NCBI GenBank assembly: GCA_030706745.1 | Contig: JAUZNX010000005.1 | Coordinates: 62,001-126,000, forward strand | Length of the DNA: 64,000 nt | From: Bacteroidota bacterium | Lineage (GTDB): Bacteria > Bacteroidota > Ignavibacteria > Palsa-1295 | Direction of reading: 5' to 3' | Part shown: positions 10,105-19,601 of the stretch, one piece after another | Numbering within the stretch: position 1 is the first letter of the stretch | Layout: the number at the start of each line of letters is the position of its first letter | Program-made: the position numbers and the translations under genes | The notes under the pieces: model-generated | Told to the model about the DNA's origin: nothing | The model's database searches: none | The model's input: the letters and a program-made list of their open reading frames with translations, nothing else

Positions 10105-10374
10105 AAAACAATAGCCTCCAGTAATAACCGAATGCCTTCCATCTCGCCTATTCAAGGTGCTTCCCTCTGGAAAAACCTTCTTTTCATCGAATGACAATCC
10201 AAAAATGATCATCGATCCGAAGGCGCCAGTCGCGCGATGTATGGATGGCAATGGTGAACGCGGCCCATTATGCGACCGGAATTCACATCAACAAGAACAG
10301 CAAATGATGGTCATCCGTATGAGTCATTCGCATGGGGCGTGGGGAATCCCCATTCTTCTACCATGCAAAGATAA
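10105..10374. other. Intergenic region with no recognised feature
   Basis: This stretch of 270 bases lies between the DinB gene and the DUF92 gene, both on the minus strand. Short open frames are present on both strands but none has coding character. No hairpin with a T-run was found. Confidence 0.4.
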
Positions 10375-11175
10375 TCAAATCAACTGCCCAAAGTCAAGTA
10401 TGACGATCGAAAATATTGCTCCGATTGTCGTTGCAGCGAAATTTACGACATTATTTGTTACGAATGTATTCCCAGCGACAAGTAAAGTGTGGCTTGTACA
10501 GTGGATCGGTGTTTCTACCGAAGAATTGCAGACCGGGCAGAGATACCGTGCCTGAATCAAACTTCCGATAATGCTATCGCCGACCGCTCCGAGAAATCCG
10601 CCTACCGTAACCGCTAGAATATCCCAAGCCTGGGCATGGCCGACCGAGAATAATCCGACAAACGCTATAACGAATGCCCCAATTAGCGAGGCTCCTATGC
10701 CGCGCACACTGATCCCCCCGGAAGCTCCTGGTGGTGACGGTCGGTGAGTGAGGATGTCGCGGGCCGGGCCACCATATCGTGTACCAAGTTCGGTTGCCCA
10801 CGAATCTGCGGTTCCAGCCGCAATGCCACCCAGCGCGATGATCGTCGCTGGATGTGCGATTGCTGGAATAGTCCAACTCGTCAGGATGGCCAGAACAGGA
10901 ATGAGTCCATTGGCTGTGACCTGCTTCCACGACCGTCCAGAGGTCTCATCCCCGGTTGGCATTCGAATACCGCCCGGAAGCGCTGAAAATATAGATCCGG
11001 TCAAAAAGAATGTGATCAGTGCGACGCTCGGCGCCAGCCCACCAAATCCAAAAACGATTGTTCCCATCAGCAAAGCAGCAATCGCTCCCGAACGATCCAA
11101 GGCGCGAAATCGCCATGCTCCGAATGAAATCGAGCCGGCTAAACAAAACCCCAAGAGCAGATTGGCTTCAGTCAC
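10375..11175 (-). CDS. DUF92 family integral membrane protein
   Basis: A 266-residue polytopic membrane protein. The order of motifs fits DUF92: an N-terminal helix pair with RFRALDRSGAIAA, GTIVFGFGG, GGIRMPTGDETSGRSWKQVTANG, then GTADSWATELGTRYGG, RPSPPGASGGIS and a C-terminal GAVGDSIIGSLIQARY. In plants and cyanobacteria a relative (VTE6) is a phytyl-phosphate kinase, so the bacterial members may act on prenyl phosphates. A CPVC pair near residue 220 is preserved. The gene stands between unrelated neighbours and its substrate here cannot be inferred. Confidence 0.85.
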   Translation of the reverse strand: MTEANLLLGFCLAGSISFGAWRFRALDRSGAIAALLMGTIVFGFGGLAPSVALITFFLTGSIFSALPGGIRMPTGDETSGRSWKQVTANGLIPVLAILTSWTIPAIAHPATIIALGGIAAGTADSWATELGTRYGGPARDILTHRPSPPGASGGISVRGIGASLIGAFVIAFVGLFSVGHAQAWDILAVTVGGFLGAVGDSIIGSLIQARYLCPVCNSSVETPIHCTSHTLLVAGNTFVTNNVVNFAATTIGAIFSIVILDFGQLI

Positions 11176-11179
11176 CGGG

Positions 11180-11229
11180 AATTATGAGTCATCAATTACG
11201 AATTACGGTTGACGAATGGCGAATGACAA
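11180..11229. repeat. Short direct-repeat words before the 737-residue gene
   Basis: The sequence reuses the words AATTACG (twice in tandem) and GACGAATGGCGAATGAC, and overlaps the proposed start of the 11216 gene. Similar word-built stretches occur at 19131-19225, 27115-27187 and 42321-42398. Confidence 0.45.
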
Positions 11230-13429
11230 GTCCCGAAGAGACCTCGTGCGGAAGAACATCATCGTTCTGATGGCATGGGTTGTCTGCGATTTGTCCCTGC
11301 TCGCTCCTTCGGTTCACGCCCAAATGCCCGATACAGTTCGTGTGCCGCTTACAAGTGACACACTCTTCGGTATCCATCAACCGCAGGGCATTGCGTTTGG
11401 CTTCAATCATGTTCTTTCGATTTACGAATGGAATGGCGCGTTCGATTATTCCGACGGCACGCAATCCATTAGAAGTGCTGCGATCATGAGCACCGCTTCG
11501 GAAGTACATTTGAATGCCAATTCGCGATTTCTGCCCCAGGATTCCCTTGCCACAACCGAAGCGACTGGGAGTCTCACAGTGGTTCAACCGCTCATGCAGT
11601 ATCAGCCCGGCACGACGACGCTCGCGCCATTCATTCTTCTCGCCGCAAGTTCGTACGCAACAAGTCCGCGGCTCGGCACTCTGGCTGCACTGCTCATCAC
11701 AAAACAGATCAGCGGCATTGGGATCGGCGGTTTGAAGCTTCAAATGCCGGATCATAGCCTCATCTCTTTCGGCGTAGGTCTTGCGCATAAAACACAATCC
11801 GCTTTTGGTGAATCCACGGTTCTCTCATCCGCTGCTCCAACGGCCGGACTCAGTGCCACCGGGCTCATGCTTTCTAGCGAAGATTCCGCCGCAGCGTGGC
11901 TCATTACCGATGGTGCGGCGGGCTCGGCAGCCGCGCATCTGGACGAACGCTTTTTTCGCGAACGAGCTGAGCGATTCTCTAATGATTCGATTCGCATCCA
12001 GCTCATCTCAGGGCTGAATGATCCTCTGGCTGCGCAGAATGCTGCCTACCTACAGCTCGGGTTGCTCAGGCGAGATTTCTTTTTCAACCCTGATACCGCG
12101 ACGGAGGCCATCAAGCAGGAGCGCACCGAATATGCATTTGCACTCACCGATTCACTTTCCTATCCCATTCTTGACGATCGCGTCCGCGCACATTTGGCGT
12201 TGGAACTCGAGCCACGTGATGTCACACGCCGCAGCGATGTCTCGAGTGGCGAGTTCGGATCGAATACCTTCTCGGCATTCTCGACCCTAATGGCGCCAAG
12301 TGAAATCTCCTCGATGCGCCTCGCGACGGAAGGCCGGTTGACCTTTGGCAATGAAGCCATGCTGTACCGTCCTGCTATCCCCGATTCCACGATCTCCCCA
12401 TGGAGCAGCGAAATGCGGCTGCGATACGAAGAGCGGAGCGAAACAATCCGATTGCTCGCTACCGAGATCACGGGTCTCGACGAAGCTTCGATCAAGAAGC
12501 TCTCCGAGACGCTCGATCAAGCCAGCTATTCCGCTCGCACAACGACTACCAACGCAGTACTCCGGTACCAGCCCAGCGCACGCGATGAAGCTGAGATCGA
12601 CGCCACCGCGCGTATCCTCTCTTACGACACCCCCAGCACTTTTAACGATGACGATCACGACGATCTGCTCACAGGACTTCGTGCGGGCTACCGCCGGATT
12701 ATCTCCGACAACCTGAATTGGCAGGCCTCGCTCCGCGTGTCTCGCGATCACCTCGTCTATCTCCAAAGCGATCGAAGCGCGCAAAATGCGATCACGCGCT
12801 CGATTATTTTCAACTCGCTGGCAACCCTTGCTACGCCGCAGATCTTCGCCAGCGCCGGCGGTGAAGTCTTCGCCAACTACACCATCTTCGATTACATCAA
12901 TTCGCTGCCGCTGCTTTCCAACATCGGCAACTACTTGCTGCGCGGCATGACGGTCACCGATACCCTCGCGATTCCCATCGCATGGAGGATGCCCTCGTCC
13001 TCGCTCACGCTCGAGCAAGCCGTCTCGCTACGCATCAGCGAGCGGGGCGGATTCAGCGATCAGGCATTCACGGAGCGGCGCGATGCCAGCGTAACCGAAC
13101 TCAGCGCATCGCTCTTGCTCGGACTCGCCTCCAAGCTCACGGAGCCCCGCTGGAGCATCCGCATGGGCGCACGAGGATTCTTCCTCAGCCGATCCGGACG
13201 CGGCACGGGAGCGCTCTCCGCCTCGCTCGCGCCATTTTCCGAACTCGAACGCCAGTCGCGCATCGGACCCGAGATCATCCTGACGCTCGGGCAACCAGCC
13301 TGGCTGCGCGGACCCTCGCTCACCGGCTCGCTCTGGTATGCAATCCTCACCAGCCAGCACTTCGATGTCCCGTCTTACACCCGCTCGACACAACTTGAAA
13401 GCCACCTCATGGCTGCCTGGACATTCTGA
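11216..13429 (+). CDS. Outer-membrane-like protein of unknown family (737 aa)
   Basis: A secreted protein with a basic start and a hydrophobic signal segment (NIIVLMAWVVCDLSLLAPSVHA) cleaved near AQ. The mature part is rich in Ser, Leu, Arg and alternating polar/hydrophobic strands, and ends in the C-terminal aromatic typical of outer-membrane barrels (LMAAWTF). Repeated ERxET/RLLATE-like segments around residues 410-440 are charged. The 3' third of the gene is clearly richer in GC than the 5' third. I do not recognise the family. The start at 11216 has no ribosome binding site and the upstream DNA is repetitive, so the first few codons are uncertain. Confidence 0.75.
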   Translation: MANDKSRRDLVRKNIIVLMAWVVCDLSLLAPSVHAQMPDTVRVPLTSDTLFGIHQPQGIAFGFNHVLSIYEWNGAFDYSDGTQSIRSAAIMSTASEVHLNANSRFLPQDSLATTEATGSLTVVQPLMQYQPGTTTLAPFILLAASSYATSPRLGTLAALLITKQISGIGIGGLKLQMPDHSLISFGVGLAHKTQSAFGESTVLSSAAPTAGLSATGLMLSSEDSAAAWLITDGAAGSAAAHLDERFFRERAERFSNDSIRIQLISGLNDPLAAQNAAYLQLGLLRRDFFFNPDTATEAIKQERTEYAFALTDSLSYPILDDRVRAHLALELEPRDVTRRSDVSSGEFGSNTFSAFSTLMAPSEISSMRLATEGRLTFGNEAMLYRPAIPDSTISPWSSEMRLRYEERSETIRLLATEITGLDEASIKKLSETLDQASYSARTTTTNAVLRYQPSARDEAEIDATARILSYDTPSTFNDDDHDDLLTGLRAGYRRIISDNLNWQASLRVSRDHLVYLQSDRSAQNAITRSIIFNSLATLATPQIFASAGGEVFANYTIFDYINSLPLLSNIGNYLLRGMTVTDTLAIPIAWRMPSSSLTLEQAVSLRISERGGFSDQAFTERRDASVTELSASLLLGLASKLTEPRWSIRMGARGFFLSRSGRGTGALSASLAPFSELERQSRIGPEIILTLGQPAWLRGPSLTGSLWYAILTSQHFDVPSYTRSTQLESHLMAAWTF

Positions 13430-13510
13430 CTGCGGCGGAGTGCCGTTTCCGAGCCACGTTCGCGATTTGCTTCCTGAAATGGGTGCTCGAAGTTAAAGTA
13501 ATACTTTAGC

Positions 13511-13717
13511 TCTCTCTTTTGAGTTGTCATTTAATGAACGCCTTCTCCCCATCATCCTTGATTCCGTAAGCTTTCATCCCTCATCCCCTCAGCCTTCATC
13601 CCCTCAGCCTTCATCCTTTCTTCTTGCAATTGGTGCCCCTGAAGGCAGAAGCAATATACGTCACCGAAACCGCGAGTACAAGAAAAATCTTTCCGTGGCA
13701 GAAGAATTCATGGAAGC
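13511..13717. repeat. Dispersed repeat, copy 1 (pairs with 19774-19939)
   Basis: The left 28 bases (13511-13538) are identical to 19774-19801. The right 90 bases (13628-13717) match 19848-19939 at roughly 85 percent. The middle differs and here contains CTTCATCC/CTCAGC words in tandem. Both copies sit directly 3' of a minus-strand T9SS cargo gene. The conserved right part contains a promoter-like motif on the minus strand. An AT palindrome (TAAAGTAATACTTTA) lies just outside the left end. Confidence 0.7.
13652..13681 (-). promoter_or_regulatory. Promoter-like motif inside dispersed repeat copy 1
   Basis: On the minus strand TTG (13681-13679) precedes TATATTG (13658-13652) by 20 nt. The motif and its spacing are conserved in the second copy of the repeat. 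No gene follows it on this strand, because the neighbouring 11216 gene converges on it. Confidence 0.35.
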
Positions 13718-13775
13718 ATTCTGATTTTCAGTCTAAGCAAGATCCGCACCTTGCACTGCTTAGTGAGCAGACCCA

Positions 13776-14723
13776 CTATCGTAGAATCTCGAAGTGTCCC
13801 GTCAAAGATTCCTGACCAGCGGACAACTGATAGTGAAAGGCGCCCGTCTGAAGAGAGGAAGTCGAAACGACGAACTTATGGTCGCCTGCAGATTGAAAGC
13901 CCTTATCGTCATTGAGTACAAGATGGCCAGCATCATCAAAGACGCGAAGGACAACAGCGATCGACGCTGGCAACGAGTAGTCCAGCGTCACCTCGTCGCG
14001 CGCAGGATTTGGAAACGATGAAGTGAGCCGGAAACCGGATGATGTCATGGAGGCTACGCCGGCGGACGCATTACTCACGTAAGCAACGTACATCGGATTT
14101 GAGTACCACCGCGTCACTGTGTCTGAGCCATAGGTAAGTCCTGCCATGTAAAACGATTTGTTGACGCCGATTTCGCGGCCACGGTCGCGATTCTCATCCC
14201 GAGCTTGCAGTTCTGGATATGTGAGACTGTCCACTCGAATTCCCATTCGAATATCGGCGCTACTGGTGTCGGTGACGAGCAGCGCAACGAAGAACGCGGT
14301 ATCCATTTGAATATGTGGCAAATGGATAATAATGTGCGTGCCATTATTGAGTCCGTTTGGATGATAGGTCTTCTCAAAAAAGCGGTTGCTCCAGTCTGGA
14401 TAATAGCCTGAACCGGACGCGTGGGAGCCAGTGACAGCAACTTCGTAATTGTTATTTGGCAGATCGAGATAATTGGGCAAATCCCAATCGAAGTCGAGGC
14501 TATCCAGATACGTTGGCGCGAATGGCGACGTAAACTTTTCCGCCAAGCCTCGAATGCGCTCAGTTGTGTCATTGCCAGTCGCGCTGGAATGATAGGTATG
14601 AGTTGATGGGAATGGCCGAAACAGATGATGGCCGGTCTTAACGTAATAGGAGAGCGTGTCCTCCGTTTGCGCGATCGCACTGGTGCCTAAAAGAAGCACG
14701 ACGATAGAAAGGCAGTATTTCAT
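13776..14723 (-). CDS. Secreted protein with T9SS sorting-like domain (315 aa)
   Basis: An exported protein with signal peptide MKYCLSIVVLLLGTSAIAQ. The central 200 residues are rich in Tyr, Asp and Thr and match no family I recognise. The C-terminal 80 residues (SSFPNPARDEVTLDYSLP ... GHLVL ... GAFHYQLSAG) have the layout of a type A T9SS sorting domain: FPNP, a central strand pair with D-x-x-G, and a final strand. The protein is therefore expected on the cell surface or outside the cell. Dispersed repeat copy 1 follows the stop codon within 60 bases. Confidence 0.8.
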   Translation of the reverse strand: MKYCLSIVVLLLGTSAIAQTEDTLSYYVKTGHHLFRPFPSTHTYHSSATGNDTTERIRGLAEKFTSPFAPTYLDSLDFDWDLPNYLDLPNNNYEVAVTGSHASGSGYYPDWSNRFFEKTYHPNGLNNGTHIIIHLPHIQMDTAFFVALLVTDTSSADIRMGIRVDSLTYPELQARDENRDRGREIGVNKSFYMAGLTYGSDTVTRWYSNPMYVAYVSNASAGVASMTSSGFRLTSSFPNPARDEVTLDYSLPASIAVVLRVFDDAGHLVLNDDKGFQSAGDHKFVVSTSSLQTGAFHYQLSAGQESLTGHFEILR

Positions 14724-14808
14724 AAACGAATATGTCCGTTAATCCACATTTTTGAAAATAGTTAACAGTCCAGACGGCAGAGAATTCGGCGCTCTACTAC
14801 TGATAAAG

Positions 14809-16545
14809 CTACGTACTAACGATGTTACCAAGAAACCTCGGAAGAGTTATTGCTTCCGGGATTTTAAGCTTCCGTCTGATTCTCAGGCGGTGTGTCTCGA
14901 CCGTACGAACGGATGAAAAAAGAGCACCCGCAATTTCTTTTGAATTCAAGCCCAATCGCATAAGAATACAGACGCGCCGCTCGGCTGTCGTGAGTTCTGG
15001 ACACTGTTTTGAAAGCGCGATTACAAAATCTGGCTGTAATGACTTCGCACGATCTTCGAGCCGTTCGTATTCTTGATCTTTGAAGCGCATACTCTCGATC
15101 AGTCGGATCACATCATCCAGCACCCTACGCTCCGCGGGCGGACGACCGTGCTTCATAGCTTTCAACTCGTCGGCAAAAGACGACAAGAATGAGCTCTTCT
15201 TCGAAAGCTGCACCAAGAGGAGTTCGGATTCGATGTTTTTGGATCGGATTTGATTTTCTGCCTCGGCGAGTTTGAGATCGCTCAGTTCTTTTTCTTTCGC
15301 AAGACGCTCGATCTCCTGTTTTGCCTCTATGCCCAAGAGCGCATTCGTTTCTTCCACTTTCGCTTGTTCGATGTCATGGCCATGTATGGCCTTATTCCAT
15401 TGTAGGGCATCAGCATGAAGCCCTAATTCCTCTGCGATCCTCGCAATCTCACGAGCAATTTCATGGCGCTGATCACTTCCCTTTTTCGATGCTCGTTCAT
15501 GTAGCTGCACGAGTTTTGAGAGCACACCGGCAGAAGGCGCCATGGCATGTTCAGTCACCAATTGCTGAAAACATACTGTGAGAAACATCTCGCCCTCTTC
15601 ATTTCCTTTCAGCCACTCCAGTGCTTGGCGATTGAGTTGGCTTGCTCGCTGGATCGAACCATATTGTCGCTCAAATTCAGAGTGCACCAGTGCTGTCTGT
15701 GCGGCACCGCTTTTGAGACCGGCTGTGAGGAAGGTTTGAATCGCCCGAGCCGCATGCCGTCTTCCACTTTCCATCCTACGGGTCGCAAATTCGAGATAGG
15801 CCATATTCAGCAAGCAGAACGCAACGCCGCGTTGATTGCCGATCTGCCTCGATAATTGGAGTGCTCGGGCATTCGATCGCGCTGATAAGGCGCGGTCGCC
15901 CCGTTCAAGATACAGCCCACCCAAATTACCAAGTGTTACCACAATGCCTCGGACATTCTTTCGTTGCTGCTCTAATTTAAGACTAAGTTGCAGGTACTTG
16001 ATTGCCTTATTTCGCTCTCCAAACGCGCGGTAGCAAAGCCCGATCTCGTTATAGAGTAGAGCAAGACCTTTCCGGTAATTCTGGAGGCTTTCCGAATTGG
16101 TCGGCGTGCGATCCATATAACGGTCGCGCCAAAGCGTTACTGGATATGGAGGATTTTTAGGAGGGTGCAATCCATAGATGCTTCCGGTCCACATTTCCAA
16201 CAGTTGATGAAATATGATAGAAGCTTCCTTCACTTGCCCATCCGCACTGAGCGCGACTCCGAGTTCATAGCGAGCATGTAACAACCATTCAAGATGACCG
16301 GATGACTCATACAACGCGATTGCCTTCTTAGAATAGCGTATTGAACGTTCGTACTCTCCATGCAAATGAAGGACCGCTCCTGCCAGTTCATAACAAACTG
16401 CGAGCGCTTGTTTATCTTTTCTGCGCTGGGATACACTAACTGCCTCAAGGCAGAGTTTGACACTACGAGCACAATCGGATTCTTGAAGAGCCTCTGCCTC
16501 TTCAAGTAACGAGAACGCTCGATCACGGGCTCCAAGGGCGTTCAT
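14809..16545 (-). CDS. TPR-repeat regulator with C-terminal LuxR-type HTH
   Basis: A 578-residue cytoplasmic regulator. Residues 1-390 form about eight TPR units (for example NEIGLCYRAFGERNKAIKYLQLSLKL and GNLGGLYLERGDRALSARSNARAL). A coiled coil follows (EAKQEIERLAKEKELSDLKLAEAENQIRS region). The C-terminus is a LuxR/GerE helix-turn-helix: LTTAERRVCILMRLG, NSKEIAGAL and VRTVETHRLRIRRKL. I placed the start at the ATG overlapping the TGA of the serine hydrolase gene (ATGA), which implies translational coupling; a longer in-frame extension would run back inside that gene. There is no receiver or kinase domain. This layout is common for TPR regulators of Bacteroidota. Its target is unknown. Confidence 0.85.
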   Translation of the reverse strand: MNALGARDRAFSLLEEAEALQESDCARSVKLCLEAVSVSQRRKDKQALAVCYELAGAVLHLHGEYERSIRYSKKAIALYESSGHLEWLLHARYELGVALSADGQVKEASIIFHQLLEMWTGSIYGLHPPKNPPYPVTLWRDRYMDRTPTNSESLQNYRKGLALLYNEIGLCYRAFGERNKAIKYLQLSLKLEQQRKNVRGIVVTLGNLGGLYLERGDRALSARSNARALQLSRQIGNQRGVAFCLLNMAYLEFATRRMESGRRHAARAIQTFLTAGLKSGAAQTALVHSEFERQYGSIQRASQLNRQALEWLKGNEEGEMFLTVCFQQLVTEHAMAPSAGVLSKLVQLHERASKKGSDQRHEIAREIARIAEELGLHADALQWNKAIHGHDIEQAKVEETNALLGIEAKQEIERLAKEKELSDLKLAEAENQIRSKNIESELLLVQLSKKSSFLSSFADELKAMKHGRPPAERRVLDDVIRLIESMRFKDQEYERLEDRAKSLQPDFVIALSKQCPELTTAERRVCILMRLGLNSKEIAGALFSSVRTVETHRLRIRRKLKIPEAITLPRFLGNIVST

Positions 16546-18347
16546 GGTCCAATCAGTAAGGTGCCGCACACACGCCCGCCGCACGCCTCGACGCGATAGA
16601 AGTACATACCGCGCGGCCACGACTGGACGTTAATAGGCGCGGAATACGTCCCGGCAGCCTCGACATCGACAAGGGTTGCATATACGACTGTGCCAAGCTG
16701 GTCTACAACTTCGATTCGGACGGATGATACCGCGGGTAACTCGTATGAAATATGTGCGAAACTGTTCGTCGGATTAGGGTATTGTCTGACACTCAATTGT
16801 GATACATTCGATTTCGCCACATCCGAAGTAGGAACTACAAATTTAGAAACGGGTGACCAGCTATCCCCGATGCCGGCCGAATCTTGGGCTTTTACACGCC
16901 AATACTTAGCTCCCGAAAGTAAGTTCAATTGGTAGCTGGGCACACCCCCATTGATCGTACTATCGTCGAGTATGAGCGACGAAAACGCGCTGTCGTTTGC
17001 GACTTGTAAATGATATCCATTCGTGCGATCGGGATAATACCATTGCAGAGTCACAGATCCATTCGTAATGGCATTGTTCGCGGGACTTTGAGGCAGTGGA
17101 CGAAACAGATCATAGGCGGGAATTGAGGTTACCCCACGATGTGCATTCCAGAGTGTTGCCTGGACAGCACTGTCGAAAGCATTATCGTTTTGCGGTCGCG
17201 AATTGAAGAAGGCAACCCAGCAATACTTCCCGTCCTGTGCATCGCGTTCGTCAAATGTGTTCGTACCCGGAAGGCTGCCAGTATGGGACCAGTTCGCATC
17301 GCCATTGGCAAGACGAGTGACACCCCACCCCATGCCATAGTAGTACTGGTCAGTTGGCTTCGCAACCGGTTGAAACGGTCGAGAGACCATCGTATCGATT
17401 GTCGCAAGTTTCAGAATATCGGGTCGCGATGCTCTGCCATCATCCGCCGTCATAAAACGCAGATAGTCGATTGCGCTCGAAATCCAACCGCCATTGGCGT
17501 CGTGGTCTTCGAGATAGAATCCACCATATGGCCACGGAACAGCATTCGGAACCCCCGTGAACACGTCTGTTGCAAGCCCATGGCCGGGATAGTCATAGTA
17601 ATGGACTTCGTCCGGTTGAGCGTCGCCAGGTAACGTACGGCCTTGCACTATACGGGTAATGCCGGCCTGTGCCAGTAATTGTTTGACGTACACATCGTAA
17701 TCCTGGCCCGTTAGTTTCTCGATAACGCGCCCCAGGAGCATGTATCCAAAATTGGAATACGCATAGACGGTCCCTGGATCGTGATCGAGCGGCTGTCCCA
17801 TCATGTACCGGATCGTGGTTGTCTTGTCGGCTGGTGGTGTAGTGTTTGTCGCCTCGGCGATTGCGAGCGATTCGAACATCGGGTCGCCACTCAGATCCCG
17901 GTCCCAGCCGCCAGTGTGCTGCAGCAACTCGCGTATGGTAATGTCATAGATACGCTTGTCGACATTCGTCGTGTCGAACGGCGCGAATTGATTAAGAATG
18001 GAAAAGACCTTATCGTCGAGGTGTAGCTTGCCCTCTTCATATAACTTAAGAATCGTCATCGACGTGATCGCCTTTGAGAGACTTGCGACGCGCATGCGAG
18101 AATAAGGCTGTGGCATCAGGCCAAGTGACGAATCGGCGGTGCCGTATCCATGAACGAATATCAAACTGCCATCCTTCACTACAGCCACTACACCTCCAGG
18201 GACATTCCACTGCCGCATGAGATGAGGGATGAGGGAATCATAGACACGCATGCCTGGCGTATCAATACCCGTGAACTGACTTAGCGCTTGCTCAGAAGGT
18301 AAAATGGCAAAGGTCGATGCGATAAGGAAAAGGATGTGGTTTCTCAT
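16542..18347 (-). CDS. Secreted serine hydrolase (beta-lactamase class C fold) with T9SS domain
   Basis: A 601-residue exported enzyme. After a signal peptide ending near EQALSQ, residues 30-400 form a class C beta-lactamase/penicillin-binding-protein fold with all three active-site motifs: S89-L-S-K92, Y198-S-N200 and H356-T-G358. Residues 410-500 look like a fibronectin-type domain (LQWYYPDRTNGYHLQVANDS). The end is a T9SS sorting-like domain (QYPNPTNSFAHISYELP ... PRGMYFYRV). It should be a cell-surface or released peptidase or esterase rather than a true beta-lactamase. Its stop codon overlaps the start of the TPR-LuxR gene by ATGA, so the two are probably made together. Confidence 0.87.
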   Translation of the reverse strand: MRNHILFLIASTFAILPSEQALSQFTGIDTPGMRVYDSLIPHLMRQWNVPGGVVAVVKDGSLIFVHGYGTADSSLGLMPQPYSRMRVASLSKAITSMTILKLYEEGKLHLDDKVFSILNQFAPFDTTNVDKRIYDITIRELLQHTGGWDRDLSGDPMFESLAIAEATNTTPPADKTTTIRYMMGQPLDHDPGTVYAYSNFGYMLLGRVIEKLTGQDYDVYVKQLLAQAGITRIVQGRTLPGDAQPDEVHYYDYPGHGLATDVFTGVPNAVPWPYGGFYLEDHDANGGWISSAIDYLRFMTADDGRASRPDILKLATIDTMVSRPFQPVAKPTDQYYYGMGWGVTRLANGDANWSHTGSLPGTNTFDERDAQDGKYCWVAFFNSRPQNDNAFDSAVQATLWNAHRGVTSIPAYDLFRPLPQSPANNAITNGSVTLQWYYPDRTNGYHLQVANDSAFSSLILDDSTINGGVPSYQLNLLSGAKYWRVKAQDSAGIGDSWSPVSKFVVPTSDVAKSNVSQLSVRQYPNPTNSFAHISYELPAVSSVRIEVVDQLGTVVYATLVDVEAAGTYSAPINVQSWPRGMYFYRVEACGGRVCGTLLIGP

Positions 18348-18437
18348 GCTGGCGACAAATTACATGATTCAAGTAACCTCCTTCGACTACGAAATTTCTC
18401 CCCTTCACCCTACGTAAATTACTACGTAGAAGAAGAA

Positions 18438-18548
18438 AGGATGCTGAACAAACTTGAGTTGCATCCTCCCATTGGGTCCAGGTTTGAGTTAAAGTACAAC
18501 TCGAACTTTACAATATTAGAAGTGGAGGTCTTAAAAACGGAACGCTAA
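18438..18548 (+). CDS. Possible small protein (36 aa)
   Basis: A short frame starting at an ATG preceded by AGAAAGG, encoding a Leu/Glu-rich peptide that ends EVEVLKTER. A palindrome, TACGTAAATTACTACGTA, lies just upstream and could be an operator or part of a divergent promoter. It converges on the merR-type gene. No family is recognised and there is no independent support, so this is weak. Confidence 0.22.
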   Translation, partial: RMLNKLELHPPIGSRFELKYNSNFTILEVEVLKTER

Positions 18549-19120
18549 CTGGCTCTCAGCATCCCGCGCAGTTCTTCGAGAGCGGATTTCATCGAACGGA
18601 TTTCGTCGAGCGTGAGCGGAGTCTGCGCGGGTTTTGGAGCGTCGGAGGGGAGTGTCATCTGCGCGGGATCGGGCGGAAGTTCGCTGGCGGCATCGTGGGC
18701 GCCGGCATCGGCTTTTGCATCGCCAATGCGCTCCGAGCGCAGAATATGCTTTGCGCCTTCAATCGTGTAACGCTTCTCGCGGAGCAACTCCTTGATGCGG
18801 AGGATAAACTTGATGTCGCGGTTGGAGTAGATCCGATTGCCCGCGCGATTCTTTTGCGGCCGCAACTCGAACTCCGATTCCCAATAGCGCAGCACATACG
18901 CTTCAAGGCCGGTCAGCCGACTGACTTCCGAGATGGAATAGTACAGCTTGGGAATGGAGAGGTCCTTCATCATGCGCCGCGCGCCGGATGATCCGGAATG
19001 GTGGTCGGAACTGGGTCCGGTAGCAACACTGCCAGCGGCCGCTGCGTCACTCTCCTCCATGTTCATAGTGGGACTCTCTGCCGGCGTCCGCCGCTCGAAA
19101 AACTCTCCTTGAATACCCAT
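18545..19120 (-). CDS. MerR family transcriptional regulator
   Basis: A DNA-binding regulator with one MerR-type winged helix: YYSISEVSRLTGLEAYVLRYWESEF, then RNRAGNRIYSNRDIKFILRIKELL and a third helix EKRYTIEGAKHIL. The N-terminal 45 residues are low in complexity and unlike MerR proteins. The C-terminal tail is Ala/Pro-rich with a final helix (LDEIRSMKSALEELRGML) and has no metal-binding cysteines, so it is not a classical metal sensor; it resembles the short MerR proteins that accompany core genes in this phylum. I used the ATG at 19120. Later starts (NMEESD or MKDLSIP) remain possible. Confidence 0.8.
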   Translation of the reverse strand: MGIQGEFFERRTPAESPTMNMEESDAAAAGSVATGPSSDHHSGSSGARRMMKDLSIPKLYYSISEVSRLTGLEAYVLRYWESEFELRPQKNRAGNRIYSNRDIKFILRIKELLREKRYTIEGAKHILRSERIGDAKADAGAHDAASELPPDPAQMTLPSDAPKPAQTPLTLDEIRSMKSALEELRGMLRAS

Positions 19121-19130
19121 CCTTCGCAAA

Positions 19131-19225
19131 ATATGAAATATGAAAGATGAAAGATGAAACGGGGTTCCATCTCAGCAATAGGAACCACGGGTCTTCCTCT
19201 TTCATCTCTCAACTTTCATCTTTTT
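19131..19225. repeat. Word-built inverted repeat after acpS, likely terminator
   Basis: The left arm repeats GATGAAA three times; the right arm carries TTTCATC twice, so the arms pair imperfectly over about 30 bases. Inside, GGTTCC (19164-19169) pairs with GGAACC (19181-19186). The right arm overlaps the acpS stop codon. It probably ends the acpS transcript before merR. Confidence 0.55.
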
Positions 19226-19601
19226 CTATCGTGACGATCGCCTCCGCCATGTCCCGAGTATGCGTGAGCGAAAGCCGGACGCGGAAGTCGCTCCCGATGA
19301 TTCTTCGGGCGCGTTCTGCCATTTCGTCGCGAAGCGTGATGTAAGGCTGGCCGGACATCTCGTTTTGGACCACGACGTTCCGCCACGTGAACTTGCGCCG
19401 GACTCCGGTGCCGATGGCTTTCGCGTAGGCTTCTTTCGCCGCAAAACGGGCAGCATAATGCTCGTAAAGCCGCGGCTTTCGCGAGCAATATCGGATTTCC
19501 TCCTTAGAATAAATCCTATTCAGAAACTGATCGCCATACGTCTCAATGGCCCGCTGAATGCGCGCGACCTCGATCGCGTCAATGCCAATGCCGAAGATCA
19601 T
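19209..19601 (-). CDS. acpS: Holo-[acyl-carrier-protein] synthase
   Basis: A 130-residue phosphopantetheinyl transferase of the AcpS type. It moves 4'-phosphopantetheine from CoA to acyl carrier protein, activating fatty-acid synthesis in the cytoplasm. The diagnostic motifs are present: GIGIDAIEVARI at the N-terminus (Mg-binding Asp8), RFAAKEAYAKA in the middle and VRLSLTHTRDMAEA near the end. Length is normal for the family (about 120-130). The ATG at 19601 directly precedes the GIGID motif. A repeat-borne promoter (19874-19903) points toward this gene from about 270 nt upstream. Confidence 0.95.
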   Translation of the reverse strand: MIFGIGIDAIEVARIQRAIETYGDQFLNRIYSKEEIRYCSRKPRLYEHYAARFAAKEAYAKAIGTGVRRKFTWRNVVVQNEMSGQPYITLRDEMAERARRIIGSDFRVRLSLTHTRDMAEAIVTIEKDES

